Program-made: the position numbers and the translations under genes
Origin: Phlebiopsis flavidoalba
Taxonomy: Eukaryota > Basidiomycota > Agaricomycetes > Polyporales > Phanerochaetaceae
DNA length: 64,000 bases
Direction of reading: 5' to 3'
Assembly (NCBI GenBank): GCA_035772785.1
Contig: JAOCPU010000002.1
Span: 868,001-932,000 of the forward strand
The notes under the pieces: model-generated
Seen by the model: only the letters and a program-made list of their open reading frames with translations
The model's database searches: none
What the model was told of the DNA's origin: nothing
Part shown: positions 1 through 11,485 of the stretch, piece by piece
Layout: each line of letters begins with the position of its first letter
How positions within the stretch are numbered: the first letter of the stretch is position 1

Positions 1-1
1 C

Positions 2-659
2 GTGTACGACTGGGTCTCTGACGCAAAAGCTGAAGTAGGGAGACCACGAGTTGAAGAGATACATGGCGTGCTTCATTTCGTGACAGCGTACCCTGACCGA
101 ACGCTCAATGAAGCAGACGCACGGTGCTATCGACGTTGTAGGCTTAGGCCCTGTCCAGGTTGATCCCTCCAAACAGGTTGATCTCCGAGTTTATGCACCG
201 GATGGCGATGACAATTGGAGCGAGCACGTAAAGACTCTGCGTGCTCAACATCCGCTGGTCATATTTAGCAAATCATATTGCCCGTACGTTTGTCACATCG
301 CATCATGCGAAGCAAATTCTGATCTTTACGATTTCTATTTACATCCTATCATAGTTACTCACAACGGGCGAAAGCTTTACTCGCTTCGCAAAACCTGAAG
401 CCTTCTGCTACAATCGTAGAACTTGATCAGCGCCCCGACGGCCCCATCCTTCAAGCCATACTCAAGAGGTTAACGGGGAGGGGAACTGTCCCAAACATTA
501 TCCTTCAGGTAGGCTGACTTCGAGTGTGAAGAGGTCTGTAGACTGACGGACGGACAGGGCAATTCCATCGGGGGATCCGATGATGTATGGGAGATGCACC
601 AGGACAACAAATTGAAAGGGCTGTTGCATGAGAATGGTCTGTTGGTGGGAGGCCTATAG
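2..659 (+). CDS. Glutaredoxin (5' end outside window)
   Basis: Thiol-disulfide oxidoreductase of the glutaredoxin family, using glutathione to reduce disulfides. The dithiol-type active site CPYS is rebuilt by splicing out an intron at 284-354; it follows a typical strand (HPLVIFSKSY). The next exon gives the helix and strand TIVELD, the cis-proline motif TVPNIIL and, after a second intron (509-557), the GSH-binding GGSDD motif. The stop is at 657-659. Upstream of about 120 another frame stays open to the left edge (VTAYPDRTLNEAD), which looks like the linker before the domain. The gene therefore starts outside the window, and a small intron or indel lies near 110-140. The layout, a linker then one domain, is like secretory-pathway Grx6/Grx7-type proteins, but no membrane segment is seen here. 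The gene is convergent with the RNase P subunit gene. Confidence 0.85.
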
Positions 660-794
660 TCTGCGCTGTACGTTATAGCGGTAGAAGTATATTTGATGTC
701 GCCTTCGCCTCGTTCATAAGCACCAGACTGTCTCTATTTATCCTGACGATAGTGTGCACTAGGTGACGTAGGACTGTATATTCACGCGATGCGC

Positions 795-1575
795 TCATTT
801 CCACGGAAGACGACGTGGCCTACGTTTCGTTCGAACAACGGAGGATGGCGGGGGCTGCGGACCGCGCTTACGTGTACGCTGTGTAGGAGGGGTCGCATCT
901 ATTGCGTGGTGTGATTCCGGCATTTCGGAGGTCATATCCATGGAAGACTCTTCGGATTTAGCCTGCGGTAGTGGAACAGTCTGCTTAGGACTCATGGGGT
1001 CGTCCTCGTCGGGGGTAGGAGGTGCGGGTATTCGACGTGTTGTGTGACAGCTCATGCATGTATGGCAAACAGCGTGAACCCTGAGCCAGGGCATGCTGCA
1101 GATTCGTCATTGACAACTGTTATATAAACGGCCTTAAATGCATTCGACGCACGATTGATCCGCACTTGCTCGGTTGATCCCTGGAATGAGAATCAGGTTG
1201 CAGTTCTTGCATAGTTTACGTTTCACAGCGGGATCTCTGCTTTGATTAGAATATGGAGCTCAACCAGGGCTCTGTACTTACAATCTCGTATTGGTCTTTT
1301 GGCCTATAGCTTTCATTGACTTAACGTAGGATCTGGCGAGGTCGGCAGGGCAGTCGAATGACGCAACTTATTCCTTTTCCGCATCTCCTCCTTCCTTTCC
1401 CGGCCGGCCCTTCAAAGTTGAAGGTATCGGCGACCCGAAGTCATTGGGCGGAATTTGTGCCGTGCCCATGAGCGCGCGCTATTCGCTTGGTACAGAAAGT
1501 TCATCCTTTGCAGGATGTCCACGGGTTTGTTACACTGTTCGGGTTGGGGACTTCATCTTTACTCTTCTTAGCCAT
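795..1575 (-). CDS. RNase P/MRP protein subunit, Rpr2/Rpp21/Snm1 family
   Basis: Protein subunit of nuclear RNase P (tRNA 5' maturation) or of RNase MRP. The predicted N-terminus at 1575 reads MAKKSKDEVPNPNSV followed by ILQRMNFLYQA, the usual helical start of this family. A second helix (ARSYVKSMKAIGQKTNTR) follows, then two zinc-binding cysteine pairs: CKNC (1200-1211) with LILIPG behind it, and CMSC (1047-1058) with HTTRRIP behind it. The tail after the second pair is basic and proline-rich and ends at the stop 795-797. Introns near 1230-1290 and around 1100-1160, plus one or two frame slips, are needed to join these parts. Rpr2 (RNase P) and Snm1 (RNase MRP) cannot be told apart from sequence alone. 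The gene is divergent from TOP3 and shares its promoter region. Confidence 0.75.
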
Positions 1576-1937
1576 AAGAGGGAAAGAAATGCCCAGCAAA
1601 GAGACGAGCTGAATACACAAGAACCCGCGAGTGGTTGTGGAGGCGAGCTCATGGTCGTGGACTTCGGCTCAGGCTGCGCGGTGAGAAAGTTGAACCACGT
1701 GTCGCTCACGTGAGCACGACGCGATCGGCGCTTTCGCGAGCGGGGGACTTGGCCACGGTCCTTTTCCTCTGACCATGTACTCGAGCTGCGCCATCCTGGA
1801 GATTTCACGCGACTGTAACTAGTTTCTGACAATGTGAGCTGCTTTTTGGTCTATAAGGCGTGCAACCCCGCTGAAATATTACCAGAATCACAATTAGTTG
1901 TCGTTTAATCGCGTCCCACCGGGGCGTTCGCCACCTA
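1576..1937. promoter_or_regulatory. Shared promoter region between RPR2-like gene and TOP3, with E-box palindrome
   Basis: This 362-nt space separates two divergent start codons. It holds two CACGTG E-boxes 11 nt apart (1696-1701 and 1707-1712). The second lies within a perfect 12-nt palindrome, GCTCACGTGAGC (1704-1715). CACGTG is the known core site of fungal bHLH factors such as Cbf1- and Pho4-type proteins; a role here is inferred from position only. Confidence 0.4.
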
Positions 1938-4900
1938 ATGAGGGTGCTCTGCGTTGCGGAGAAACCCTCGATCCGCGCGCTCTATTACACAGATCCTATC
2001 AGGTGGGCAATTTGCAACGGTATGAAACCCAGCATAAGTGAGAAAGTTGAGACCTTGCTCACGTCCCTCAGCGCAATAGTCCCAACAAGTATATTAAAAA
2101 CTTCGACTTCAACTACCCGCAGACGAACTCTCAATTTCACCGTCACTTCATCACCGGCCATTTGCTCGAGCATGACTTTGAAGAGACTTACTCTAGCTGG
2201 CAGTCATGCGACCCCTTCGTGTTATTTGACGCTCCAATCCACACCAAGGTTAAAAAGGGCTCAGAGACTATTGCTCGCAACCTACGGAATGAGGCTATCC
2301 GCGCGCAGGTCCTCATGATTTGGACTGATTGCGATAGAGAGGGTGAAAACATCGGAGCCGAGGTTGCCGGCGTTTGCAGGAAGGCGAAAGCGAACATTAC
2401 AGTGCGGAGGGCACGGTTTAGTGCTATTATCGCACAGTACGTGAAAAACTAGGCATAAAATCTCGTGGCATTATTAATCTCCAACTACGGACAGATCCAT
2501 AACGCCCGCTCAGCATCCCGTTCAGTTGGACATGGCTCAATCGAACGCTGTTGAAGCGCGAACTCTCCTTGATCTTCGCACAGGAGCTGCATTTACTCGT
2601 TTCCAAAGCTTGCAGCTCCAACAACGTTTTTGCACAGCTGCAAGGTGATGTTATTTCATACGGTCAGTTACCGAGCATAGTTCTCTTCTATCCTTGAACT
2701 TGATCTCCGTCGATTCATTAGGCCCTTGCCAATTTCCCCACTCTAGGGTTTTGTTGTCTCACGATATAATCAAGTGAAATCCTTTGTACCAGAGACGTTT
2801 TGGTACATATATCTTGCTCTCAGCCGTGTCGATGAGACAACCGGCGAAGATGAAGAAACGCCGTTCACGTGGCGTAGAGGCCATCTGTTTGAGTTTGAAA
2901 CCGCTCTTGCACTCTACGAGCATGTCCTGGACAACCCTACTGCTCGAGTAACCAAGGTGACAAACAAGAATACGAAGAAATGGTCTGCCCTTTTTTTTTT
3001 ATCTATAATCGGTCGCGGCGGTCGCTGAAAAGCCAGATTCACAGGAAACCATTGCCACTGACAACCGTAGATCTTCAGAAAGCGGGCTCTCGTCTGCTCA
3101 AGATATCTCCGAAGAAAGTCTTGATGTACGTTCATGCATCGTGGTTACTGCTCAACGCCTGAATATATGCGCGTCATTAGATCGCGGAGCACCTCTATCA
3201 ACAAGGTTTCTTATCGTACCCTCGTACAGAGACAGACCAATTTGATCCTCAGTTCAATTTCATGAGTCTTATCGAGAAACAAACCGCAGATCAGGCTTGG
3301 GCCAATTCGCGACCAAGTAAGTCAACGTCGGTCTATATAGCATTATCAAGCTCAACTTTCCCAGTCTTCAGAACGGAGGTTTCCAGCCACCACGAAGAGG
3401 AAAGAAGAACGATAAAGCACATCCACCGATTCATCCTACTGCACATGCTGGCAACCTGGCTGGGAGATGAAAAGAGAGTGTACGAATACATCACACGCCG
3501 TTTTCTCGCCTGCTGCTCTAAGGATGCCCTGGGTTGGGAAACAACTATCGAAGTTGATTGCGGAGGTGAAGCATTTTACGCCTCAGGTGACGATCGCTTC
3601 TGTGTACAATCTATCACAGTCTGACGAAGTATGAAAGGCCTTACTGTGAGGGAACGAAACTACCTCGACGTCTTTCCCTACGACAAGTGGTCGAATAAAG
3701 AGCTTCCAAACTACGAGGAGGGAGAAGAGTTTATGCCGTCAATCTGTGAACTCAAAAGAGGGCCAGACATCCCGACCGACTCTGTTGACCGAGGCAGATT
3801 TGGTATCACTCATGGACAAGAATGGGATTGGTTCGTGTATGTCACTTTAACAACCTTGCGCTGCGGCTGAATGGATTCATAGGGACGGATGCCACTATTG
3901 CCCAGCATATACAGACCATAATTGATCGGAAGTATGTAATGGAGCGCATGCAAGGCACGACCAAATACCTTGTTCCGTCGACCCTTGGAATCGGACTGGT
4001 TGAAGGGTACAACGACATCGGGTTTGACCGAAGTTTTTTTTAAGTCGTCCGGAGATGCGTCGCGAGGTGAGTCCTGATGAGGGACAGCTTACGGCGATGC
4101 TCATGGATGCGAGGTCAGACTGAGAGGCAGATGGTTCAAATATGCGAAGGGCAGAAGACGAAAACCGAGATGCCTCACACAGAATATCGAAATGTACAAG
4201 GAAATGTACATGCGCATCAAGCGCGAGATGAATCGCGTGGTCACAGTGAGTACGATCAAACGATGCTACGTATTCATATTGATGACTCGTACAGAGTGTT
4301 GGTAATCACTTGCAGGGCCGTCCGGTGGATTACGAAGCTGACTTCCTCGACTTTTGGAGGTGGAGGTGGTGGCGGGGATGATGGCGGTGGCGGTGGGGGA
4401 GCCGGGCGCCGGGCGGGCGTGGCGGTGGTCGAGGAGGTAGAGGCGCAAGGGGTGGTGCAGCGAGAGGTAGAGGCGCGGCACCGACAAGAGGGTCCACCAC
4501 CGCTCGCAGAGTGGTCGCGGGGGTCGCGGGGGTGGGGCGGGTGCGCCTCCACCCCCACCACCCCCCGATGACGACGACGATTTTCGTGAGTATTGAGATC
4601 ATGCTTCAAAACGTGGCGTAAACTTGACTGATGGGTTTGTAGCGTACTTCGATGGTCCGCCTGCTGGCAACTGTGGACCGGCGGCCAGTCGAACAACCAA
4701 GAAATCTAACCGCGTCAAGATCGGCCTTGTAAGAGCGTAAATTACTTAATGGTTCGGGGTTACTCACATGGTGACCAGCATGTCCAGGCGGTGGCTCAGG
4801 AAGCTTCGGTGCGGGGCCTAGCAGAGGTGGCACGTCCCAATCATGTTTCAAGTGTGGAGAGCCTGGTCATTACAGCAATGGTAAGAGGTCGCCGTTCAAC

Positions 4901-5047
4901 GGAAGACAAGTGCTCATCTTGACCACAGCCTGCCCTGGTGGTCGTTCGGACGCACGCGAGACCAAAACGATCCATACATCACTTCGACACGACCCGCGAA
5001 CGGGGCGAACCCGCGGCAACGGAGCGCTCCTCGGGGATGGCGGCTAG
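1938..5047 (+). CDS. TOP3: DNA topoisomerase III (type IA) with RGG-rich tail and zinc knuckle
   Basis: Type IA topoisomerase that passes single strands and, with a RecQ helicase and Rmi1, dissolves recombination intermediates in the nucleus. The start MRVLCVAEKPSI opens the TOPRIM domain, whose acidic motif DCDREGEN is at about 2328-2350. Further landmarks are the QIHNAxQHPVQLDMAQ block (about 2500), FWYIYLALSR (2795-2825), and the catalytic tyrosine in FLSYPRTETDQ (Tyr codon 3217-3219). IHPTAHAGNL follows, then GIGTDATIAQHIQTII (about 3880-3925) and YLVPSTLGIGLVEGY. After the core comes a glycine/arginine-rich tail (about 4350-4560) and a single CCHC zinc knuckle, CFKCGEPGHY...C (about 4848-4935), as in metazoan TOP3 alpha. 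The stop is at 5045-5047. About ten introns and several 1-nt frame slips interrupt it, for example near 2127, 2498 and 2745. Confidence 0.93.
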
Positions 5048-5829
5048 GCTAGTATTTTGAGAGACTGGACTGTTTCATCGTTGCTTTAAACAGAACGGCC
5101 ACTCAAACGATCCCCATTCGGTTTACGATTGATTGGTGAATGTATCCCGGGTACCTCCAGGTAAGTCGTTTTGTTCTACGTCCCTTACGGGCTCAGTGCT
5201 GAGTTCATCTTGCTCGCCTCGTGTCGTTATAGTCACATTAATGTCTTCATACCCACTGCTTGTATATTGACCTATACCCCCATAACGAATTGGTGAAAAT
5301 ATCATCATCGGAACCATGCAAGATAAGGTTGCAAGGTACCGATAGTGAAAGGATCCCCGCGTCTTAGTCGATCTCTCCTATCTGAAAAGGCGGCACAAGT
5401 TACTCTTGCGTAGTTTCTTTAGATATGTTTCATTCACAGCTTACTAAATTTGATGAATTGGTACTTATACTCCCCACAAGCCTAGCGCGGCCAGTTTCAG
5501 GTTCTCGCAATCGCGGACTAAACGTCCATGAACATCTCAGCAACCGCTGTAAGCGAATCGTCGTTTGCACAGAATTCTGCTCTATCTTGATAAACGTCCG
5601 AATGTTCAAAGGTAAAGGCCCCCACGCCTTACCAGAAACATCTGTCTGAGTCCGACTGAGGGTCCATCATGCAGGCCTGCGAGTCCATGTAACAAATGTA
5701 ACAGAAGATATCAACAGACGATGTCGAGTACATGATTGTATTCGTTGTCATATCTGCTCTGGTAAGGTATCGTTTATAACATAAATGTATACAACATGGA
5801 TGCGGGCTACACTTTACTGGAGCAGCTAC
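5048..5829. other. Intergenic, no gene recognised
   Basis: Space between the 3' end of TOP3 and the 3' end of the WD40 gene. A 74-codon open frame on plus (5425-5649) has no family resemblance. Nothing else stands out. Confidence 0.4.
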
Positions 5830-7137
5830 TTAACTATACGTCACAATTAGTCCGATTCGACATTTGCAAGCCTGCGCCGGTGAGGAGCCGTGTGAACGCT
5901 GTGCGTGCCAACACCACTCCCAAACTCTGGATCGTCCCCATCGTCTGATGACGTATATATATCCTGTTCGCCGTTGTGAACTTGGACTGTCCTTGACCGT
6001 TTGCCTCGTGCCCGTAAGAATTCGGCACGAATTCGCCGTTGTGTGCGTCCACATACCCGAACAGGTGGTGTTCCCATCCGCCGCCGCCGGACGCGATCAA
6101 ATCGCCTTTCCCGTCGAGTATGTCGCGACCCTATTCGGCAGCGTGAGGCTGCCCATTGATCTGGAGCGCTAAAAATGTGACGGTTGCTCGCCTGAGAACG
6201 AGGTTCGGCATATTACGTAGTTCTTGTCAAGAGCTCACGCTCGGGCCACCGATCCGACTCCGGACTTCTCAGTCCCCTCGAGAATGCAACTGACTGCACG
6301 GCCCGCCGTGTGCTTCCTGGCAGATTCCCCATTCTCCACACCGTCTCAGCGTCCCAATTCTGCTGCTGGTTGGTCTCTGACCAGTGACGAGTCGATCCGC
6401 CAGCCACCGACCATGCCATGCACCAGATGGCGCTCGTGTGTCCCTGGAGTGACGCGATCCGGTTGCCGGTTTGCGGGTCCCACAAGATGACATCGGTATC
6501 CGAGCAGCTTGCCATACGGTTCCCGTGTGGGAGAGAATGCAAGAGCTCGTGACCTCGGACGTGTGGCCCCGGTGAGGGTCGTGTAGGAGTTGACCGTTCT
6601 CCAGGCACGGCCATCGCCACAATTTTGACGGTACAGTCTGCGGCAGCTGTTGCAACCACCTGCCCAAGGGGGGGTCGAAGGCGACAGCCATTACATCCAA
6701 AGTGTGTCCAGTGAGACGGCTAATTATGTGCCCCAGTGGCAACATACCAGACGACGCTAGTGAAGTCCGCAGAGCCTAGAATGAAAACTAATTGTTTCGC
6801 TGTTGGCGAGAGAATGCGATGGCCCAAATAGTATCTGCGTGTCCTTCCTCTCCCAGGACCTGAACCGTTAGACCGTCCTTCAGTCGCCAAACGGTAGGAA
6901 GCGCAAGAACACGCGATGGTATCGTCCAGGACGCGGCGAGAAGCGTCCCCCGTCGGGCGAAAGCGACATGGAAGTGATAGCACCAGAATTCTCGGCTATC
7001 CTTGTAGTTTGAAGTGCAGATGTGGCCAGTCGAGCGGAATCGGTAGGTATTTGACTGGTCTGGTCCCTAGAAGGAGCCGTCCGTAACGGTGAGCTTCCTG
7101 GCCCTTGTCGGGTCATTGGGAAGTTCAAATTGCCCAT
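5830..7137 (-). CDS. WD40-repeat protein, frame-broken
   Basis: Successive WD40 beta-propeller blades are readable on the minus strand in alternating frames. Clear signatures are GAITSMSLSPDGG (about 6970), the blade around SRLTGHTLDVMAVAFDPP (about 6700), and ATAAADCTVKI (about 6640). Next comes the GHTSEV stretch, then SCSDTDVILWDPQTGNRIA and LQGHTSAIWCMAWS (about 6400-6500), and a WDAETVWRMGNL-like blade (about 6330). At least five blades are visible. Each changes frame at least once, so the gene is either rich in sequence errors or decaying. WD40 propellers are protein-interaction scaffolds; fungal versions often sit behind a NACHT domain, but no NTPase motif was found here. The 5' end is uncertain and could extend to the WD-like stretch at 8289-8609. 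The 3' end near 5830 is also approximate. Confidence 0.65.
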
Positions 7138-8288
7138 TGGAGGTCGTCGGTCGTGCGGGCTTCTAAAATCGTGGAGCCGTGGTCGGCAAATATTGTCATA
7201 AATCGAGAGCGAAACACCTTGGATTGTTTAATCAGATAAAACTATAGAAGGGTTAACGCGAGTCTATACCGACATTGGTCGTCGTCCACCTCTAATTCCG
7301 AGGCTGCGTTTGGCCGGAGAAAACAGTCCCTAAGTCCTCTGCCCTATTCTTGGTCACATGAGCGGAGATTTGAAGTACAAAGTTGATATGTAGTAGTACG
7401 AACTGTATTCCCAAGAGCAAGACATTTTAAATTCATCGCTACAGGGCGATGGCGACTATCTGTTCTGCTCTGATGGCCCTCGCTTCTTCGTTTTTCCAGA
7501 TAACGGCGGGGACTGGATTTGAAAGGTATTTACCTCCAGTATGTAGTCCAAAAAGTATATCTATGAAGCCCCGACCAGACTATGAAGCTATTTAGGGAGG
7601 GTAAAGCTGAAAGATATTTGACGAAATCACATCACGCCCCGCCGCTCCCATCCTCTTAGTTGGATTTGCATTTCTGTATCCTCGGAGGGTACTTCTGGCC
7701 CCCTGCACCTCACCACTCTCTTCCTGGTAGCTGATGCGGGACGCAGCGTTGGCCTTCGATTTTAGGCGGACCACAAATCTCCGTAGCTTCACGGGTGTAA
7801 TATCTGAGAAAATATAACATTGATCACGCTTTCTCAGTATGTGCGAGCGGATCAGATATAGCAGGGGCCATGGCGCGATACCCACAGGCGCCCTTCCATG
7901 GTTTGTTGAAAACCTGAGGCTTTGAACTCCCGCAAGAGACTATTAGGAGTCACCTTGTGCATCGAGGGATGGCCTTGAGCTTCGCACCGTCGATTTGTGA
8001 AAGCAGTAACGTCCAGTAACAGTCCAGTCGGGGGACGTCTGCTGATCTCATCCTACACACGAGATTATGCGCCCGCTCAACCCCCCGAGGACTGAGGTTG
8101 TTCGGAGACGAAGTTGACCCAGCTTCCGCGTAATTTTGTGACGATGTAGGATCGGAGCTTTTTGTTGTCATACACTGTACGTCTGGGTCGCTGGCTCTTC
8201 AAGCTAAGAATAGCACCTCGCTCTTCTTTGCATTCAAACTGTACAGGAGAAGAGCCCCCCAGACACGGAGGTTGCTCCTCTGCGAAGA
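7138..8288. other. Possible continuation of the WD40 gene or intergenic
   Basis: No domain was recognised. Open minus frames at 7592-7885, 7950-8171 and 8077-8322 carry no family motif. The stretch lies between two minus-strand WD40-like segments, so it may be intron/exon sequence of one long gene; this is inference from position only. Confidence 0.3.
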
Positions 8289-8609
8289 TTAGCGAAAGTC
8301 CTGTAGATGCCCTATACAGCAAGACGTACGCCTGTACCGCCTCCTCCGACGCGGCTCTCTTCTATACCTCGGCTCTTGTATTTTCCTGGACTGAAGACAT
8401 TCGGCATGCAGGGTGGGTCTCGTGTCAGGGGTGAAGAGCACGAGCCGCGGTAACGGCGACCCGGTCTGTACGGGAGGCCATTCGGTGACGGCGTGTTTCT
8501 GGGAGTCCGTGTCGACATTGAAGAGTCGAACCAGACCCACCATCATCAATGAAGCCCACATCCTTCCGATCTGGACTCCGCCAGTGCTGTGGGGTTCGGG
8601 AAACCACAA
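8289..8609 (-). CDS. WD40-like segment, possible upstream part of the WD40 gene
   Basis: A minus-strand open frame contains RMWASLMMVGLVRLFNVDTDS. The neighbouring frame reads DRKDVGFIDDGG. Combined with one frame slip they match the end of a WD40 blade (SPDxK..ASxDDGGLVRLFNVDT). It may belong to the same gene as the blades at 5830-7137 or be a separate relic. Function cannot be refined. Confidence 0.35.
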   Translation of the reverse strand: MWFPEPHSTGGVQIGRMWASLMMVGLVRLFNVDTDSQKHAVTEWPPVQTGSPLPRLVLFTPDTRPTLHAECLQSRKIQEPRYRREPRRRRRYRRTSCCIGHLQDFR

Positions 8610-9183
8610 GGCGTGTCCTTGTGTGAAGGGTTACTTACTGGAGAGTGTGCTACGAGTAAATATCGCTCAGTTTTTGGGCTCTTGAATTTGAACATTGTAG
8701 CGTCGAGTCTGTTGAAGTAATTGCGTTAGGTCCACCTGTGCTGAATCGACGCTCACTGTACGCGCGAGAGGCGACACGGTAGATGGCCAATGTAAAGTCC
8801 ATCGATGAATCCAATGGACAGATATCTGTATAACGGGCGTCACTGCCACGAATCCTAATACACCAGTAGGTGGATCACTCACACTCTTCCGGCAGGGACA
8901 TAGCGTCGAGAATGATAGTTTTGTCGAATCACCCGTACTTGGCTGAAGGAACTCGCGTGGTCCGAAAGACGGAAGCAATGCCGCCGATGGCAGTCCCATC
9001 AATTTTGATGCGCCTCCCGACCAATTCTAGACATACGACCTTCGAACAACAAATGCACAGAAGTCATAAAAACATTCACGATATTTTATTGCTGGGTTAA
9101 TGATACAGAAAACGTCCTTTTAATTATGCTTGTCCAGTTCCCGGTACGGCTCCTACTAGTACTATTCGTCAATGCACATATCT
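8610..9183. other. Intergenic, no gene recognised
   Basis: Lies between the WD40-like segment and the 3' end of the first Ohr gene. Open frames on both strands (8667-9002 minus, 8870-9100 plus) overlap and show no family motif. Confidence 0.35.
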
Positions 9184-9700
9184 TCAATCTTTCTTCGAAA
9201 CTTTGACAGTCGCGCCGTGTGACAAGGCTCTGCTATATGGGCATGCCTATTGGTAAGGTTGAAGCGGGGACGATAAGTATAGTCAGTATCCAATATGACA
9301 CGATATAAGTGCCACATACCTTATGGCCAGCATCAATGAGTTCTTGGTCCACACCCTCCACTTGAATTTCGACCTCCAGACCGTATCCATCCATACCTTG
9401 GGGTTTGCCGAGGTGCACCTGGGTATGGATGACAGCATTCTTGGCTTCCGCCGTTTTGCCAAACTGGTTCGATACCATCTGGATGGCGGAGAGTAGACAT
9501 GCTATGATGGGATGCCATTTACGAGAAAATACGAAGGGTATATATCAGATGCGTGCGTACCAGAATATCCCATAGCAAATAGCATTTCGGGGATTCTGTC
9601 CGTCAGCCTTTACCGTCGAGGGGATTTTGGCATGGCAAGTCGGAGAGAGAGACCTTCATCGTCGTTTTGATTTAACTTCGCCATTCCTGCCTTGGCCGCG
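9184..9700 (-). CDS. OsmC/Ohr-family peroxiredoxin, copy 1
   Basis: Member of the OsmC/Ohr family, whose two cysteines reduce organic hydroperoxides. The domain is nearly complete: NPEMLFAMGYSAC (about 9560-9600, spanning an intron), then LLSAIQMVSNQFGKT, the strand AVIHTQVHLG, and GYGLEVEIQVEGVDQELI. After a second intron (about 9240-9325) comes the last exon, ACPYSRALSHGATVKVSKKD, with the stop at 9184-9186. Both catalytic cysteines (in GYSAC and in ACPYS) are present. The upstream exon (LPLAMPKS.., about 9600-9640) needs one or two frame slips, and the true start is uncertain. Fungal members often carry a mitochondrial presequence. It is paralogous to the plus-strand gene at 18491-19159, with introns at the same two places. 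Confidence 0.85.
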
Positions 9701-10220
9701 GGCGGTCGCGTGTGCAGTATACTGATACTCGTATAAAGCGTCCGTGACAGAACTTTCTCGAAGAGCTATACCACGTGGCGTACTTTGCGTTCCTCTAGGT
9801 GTCATCACGGGGTTTTTCTTCTTGATTGGCTATACCAGTGAGCGCGGTCCGTGCAAGATGACGGTGGTGGCGGGCGACATTTGCGAGCATCCTGTTCGTT
9901 GTTGGGGTAGAAAATTAGGAGAATAAAGGAGGCGGTTGGAGGGAAAACACAGAGTTTGTTCGGCCATGGGTCTCCCGTTTTTATTGGGGACTAACATGCC
10001 CCAGTCTGACGTCGGGGTCGATGCCAGACCAGGCAGACAAACGCGCTCGCCATCGGCCGCGACTCCAGCGCGTCACACATCACGTGGGATGTGACCGCAA
10101 TAGATCGTCTCTCGCCGGCTCGCTGGCCGTCTGAACTCTGATGAGTAGTATTCATATACACCAAGAAAAGACCCAGCCCTTGGGCTTGATATTAAATCAG
10201 TGTAACACATTTCCCGTGAC
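9701..10220. other. Intergenic
   Basis: Upstream of Ohr copy 1 and downstream of the HIT gene. It probably holds the Ohr promoter and first codons. CACGTG occurs near 10081. No coding family was recognised; the 60-codon frame at 9744-9926 looks fortuitous. Confidence 0.35.
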
Positions 10221-10944
10221 TTAGCCCCTATAGCTCAAGACGTTCTTGCTATTCTTCAGAGTCTCTGCAAGTTCTCTTCCGCACCTCAACGCCGCGGCCA
10301 AACCTCTTCAGAAAGCAAGAGACCCTTCTCGGAATTGGGCTTGGGTATCACATGAAAATGGACGTGGCCGACGTGCTGCATAATCGCATTCAATCGTACT
10401 CGGCTAGCCTCATTTTGGATGTAGGAAGCATCAGCGACCCTGGAAAGCCAGCTTCCCGTTATTCTAGAGGATTGAATGGGTATATGCCGTGACGCAAGTA
10501 AGACCAACGGACCGACTCACTTGTAGAATATTATATTGCTCTGCGCCGGTCAATTGTGCGACTTTCTTGATCACAGGTCCGATATCAGCGAGATCTTCGT
10601 CTCTCATGTCCAGCAACGTCTGTGCATGATCTGCACGTCGCCTTTCCAGCTGTGTATGGCATGATCACATTTTTCCACACGTACGCTTGGGAATCACTTG
10701 GGTGTGCACGCACCCCTCCGATACCGGTCCCGATGTCGAGGAAAGCAAGCCTCCACACCCTTTTAGGTATGACCCTCATATAGTTTACGATTATACATAC
10801 GTATGCTCTGTTTCATCACTTTGAAGCATGGTATCTTTCCTGCGCTTTTGGGTCAGTGGTCGTGGAGCAGCCCTGTAATTGAAAATCTTAGACACCCTGC
10901 ACAATGAGGCAAAAGAGACATCTGTCGGGACAACATGAGACATC
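10221..10944 (-). CDS. HIT-family nucleotide hydrolase (HINT-like)
   Basis: Histidine-triad protein; HINT-type members hydrolyse nucleoside phosphoramidates. The order on the minus strand is a short first exon CLFCLIVQG (about 10895-10925, the usual CxFC start), then IPCFKV..DETEHTY, AFLDIGPVSEG (about 10735) with VIPK, and the helix HAQTLLDMRDEDLADIGPVI (about 10575-10630). LTGAEQYNIL and an intron follow, then NNGKLAFQ, a further intron, and the triad GHVHFHVIPKPN (HVHFHV at 10349-10366). The C-terminus reads EEVWP, then after a frame slip RELAETLKNSKNVLSYRG, with the stop at 10221-10223. Four introns and at least three 1-nt slips are needed. The length, about 145 residues, is normal for the family. 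Confidence 0.85.
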
Positions 10945-11485
10945 ATGGAATACGAGGAGACAGAGATCGAATGTTAGGGCCTACTTCTCGTTTGATTCAG
11001 CCATGAGTGACTGCTTCTTTCCGAGGTGGTGCGTGTAAGCGGATGGGCCACCTATGGGTCGTGGTCACAGAGCCTGGTGGCCGCTCAGGCTCCTTGAGCG
11101 CGCGGGATCATAGCGGAGATATCGCCAGCATGGAGGAGGCTGAACAAGATAGCATCGGCCAAACATATTCTAAGCATCCGGCGAGACCAGTAACTCGAAC
11201 CACAGTACATTCTACGTTGGCCAGAGGGAGTAGTAGGAAAATCAAGCGGCACCTAGGGCTAGACATTGTGATGGTTCCGGATCGATCATAAAATGGCTGG
11301 AAGAGTCGCGAGGGCTGCAACTCTTCGTAGTATACTCTGACAAGTCACAGACCTTGGAAGCCCTAGAAACGAGGAGCTCCCTCGGAGTCTGACTCACTGA
11401 GCGACGAGGCTTCGTCGCTACTTAGTACTTCGCCGCTGCAGTTTTGTAAAGGTGATTCCAACTTCTTGATTGTGAGAAGCAAAAA
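10945..11485. other. Intergenic, no gene recognised
   Basis: Promoter side of the HIT gene. A 94-codon plus frame (11007-11291) and an antisense frame overlap; neither shows a known motif. Confidence 0.35.

Noticed and set aside
4266..4696. Long open frames antisense to the end of TOP3
   Set aside because: They are the reverse complement of the Gly/Arg-coding low-complexity tail and encode only Pro/His/Ala repeats; the plus strand has clear homology.
5830..8609. NLR-type immune receptor (NACHT-WD40)
   Set aside because: WD40 blades are readable, but no P-loop (GxxxxGKS/T) or other NACHT motif was found upstream on the minus strand.
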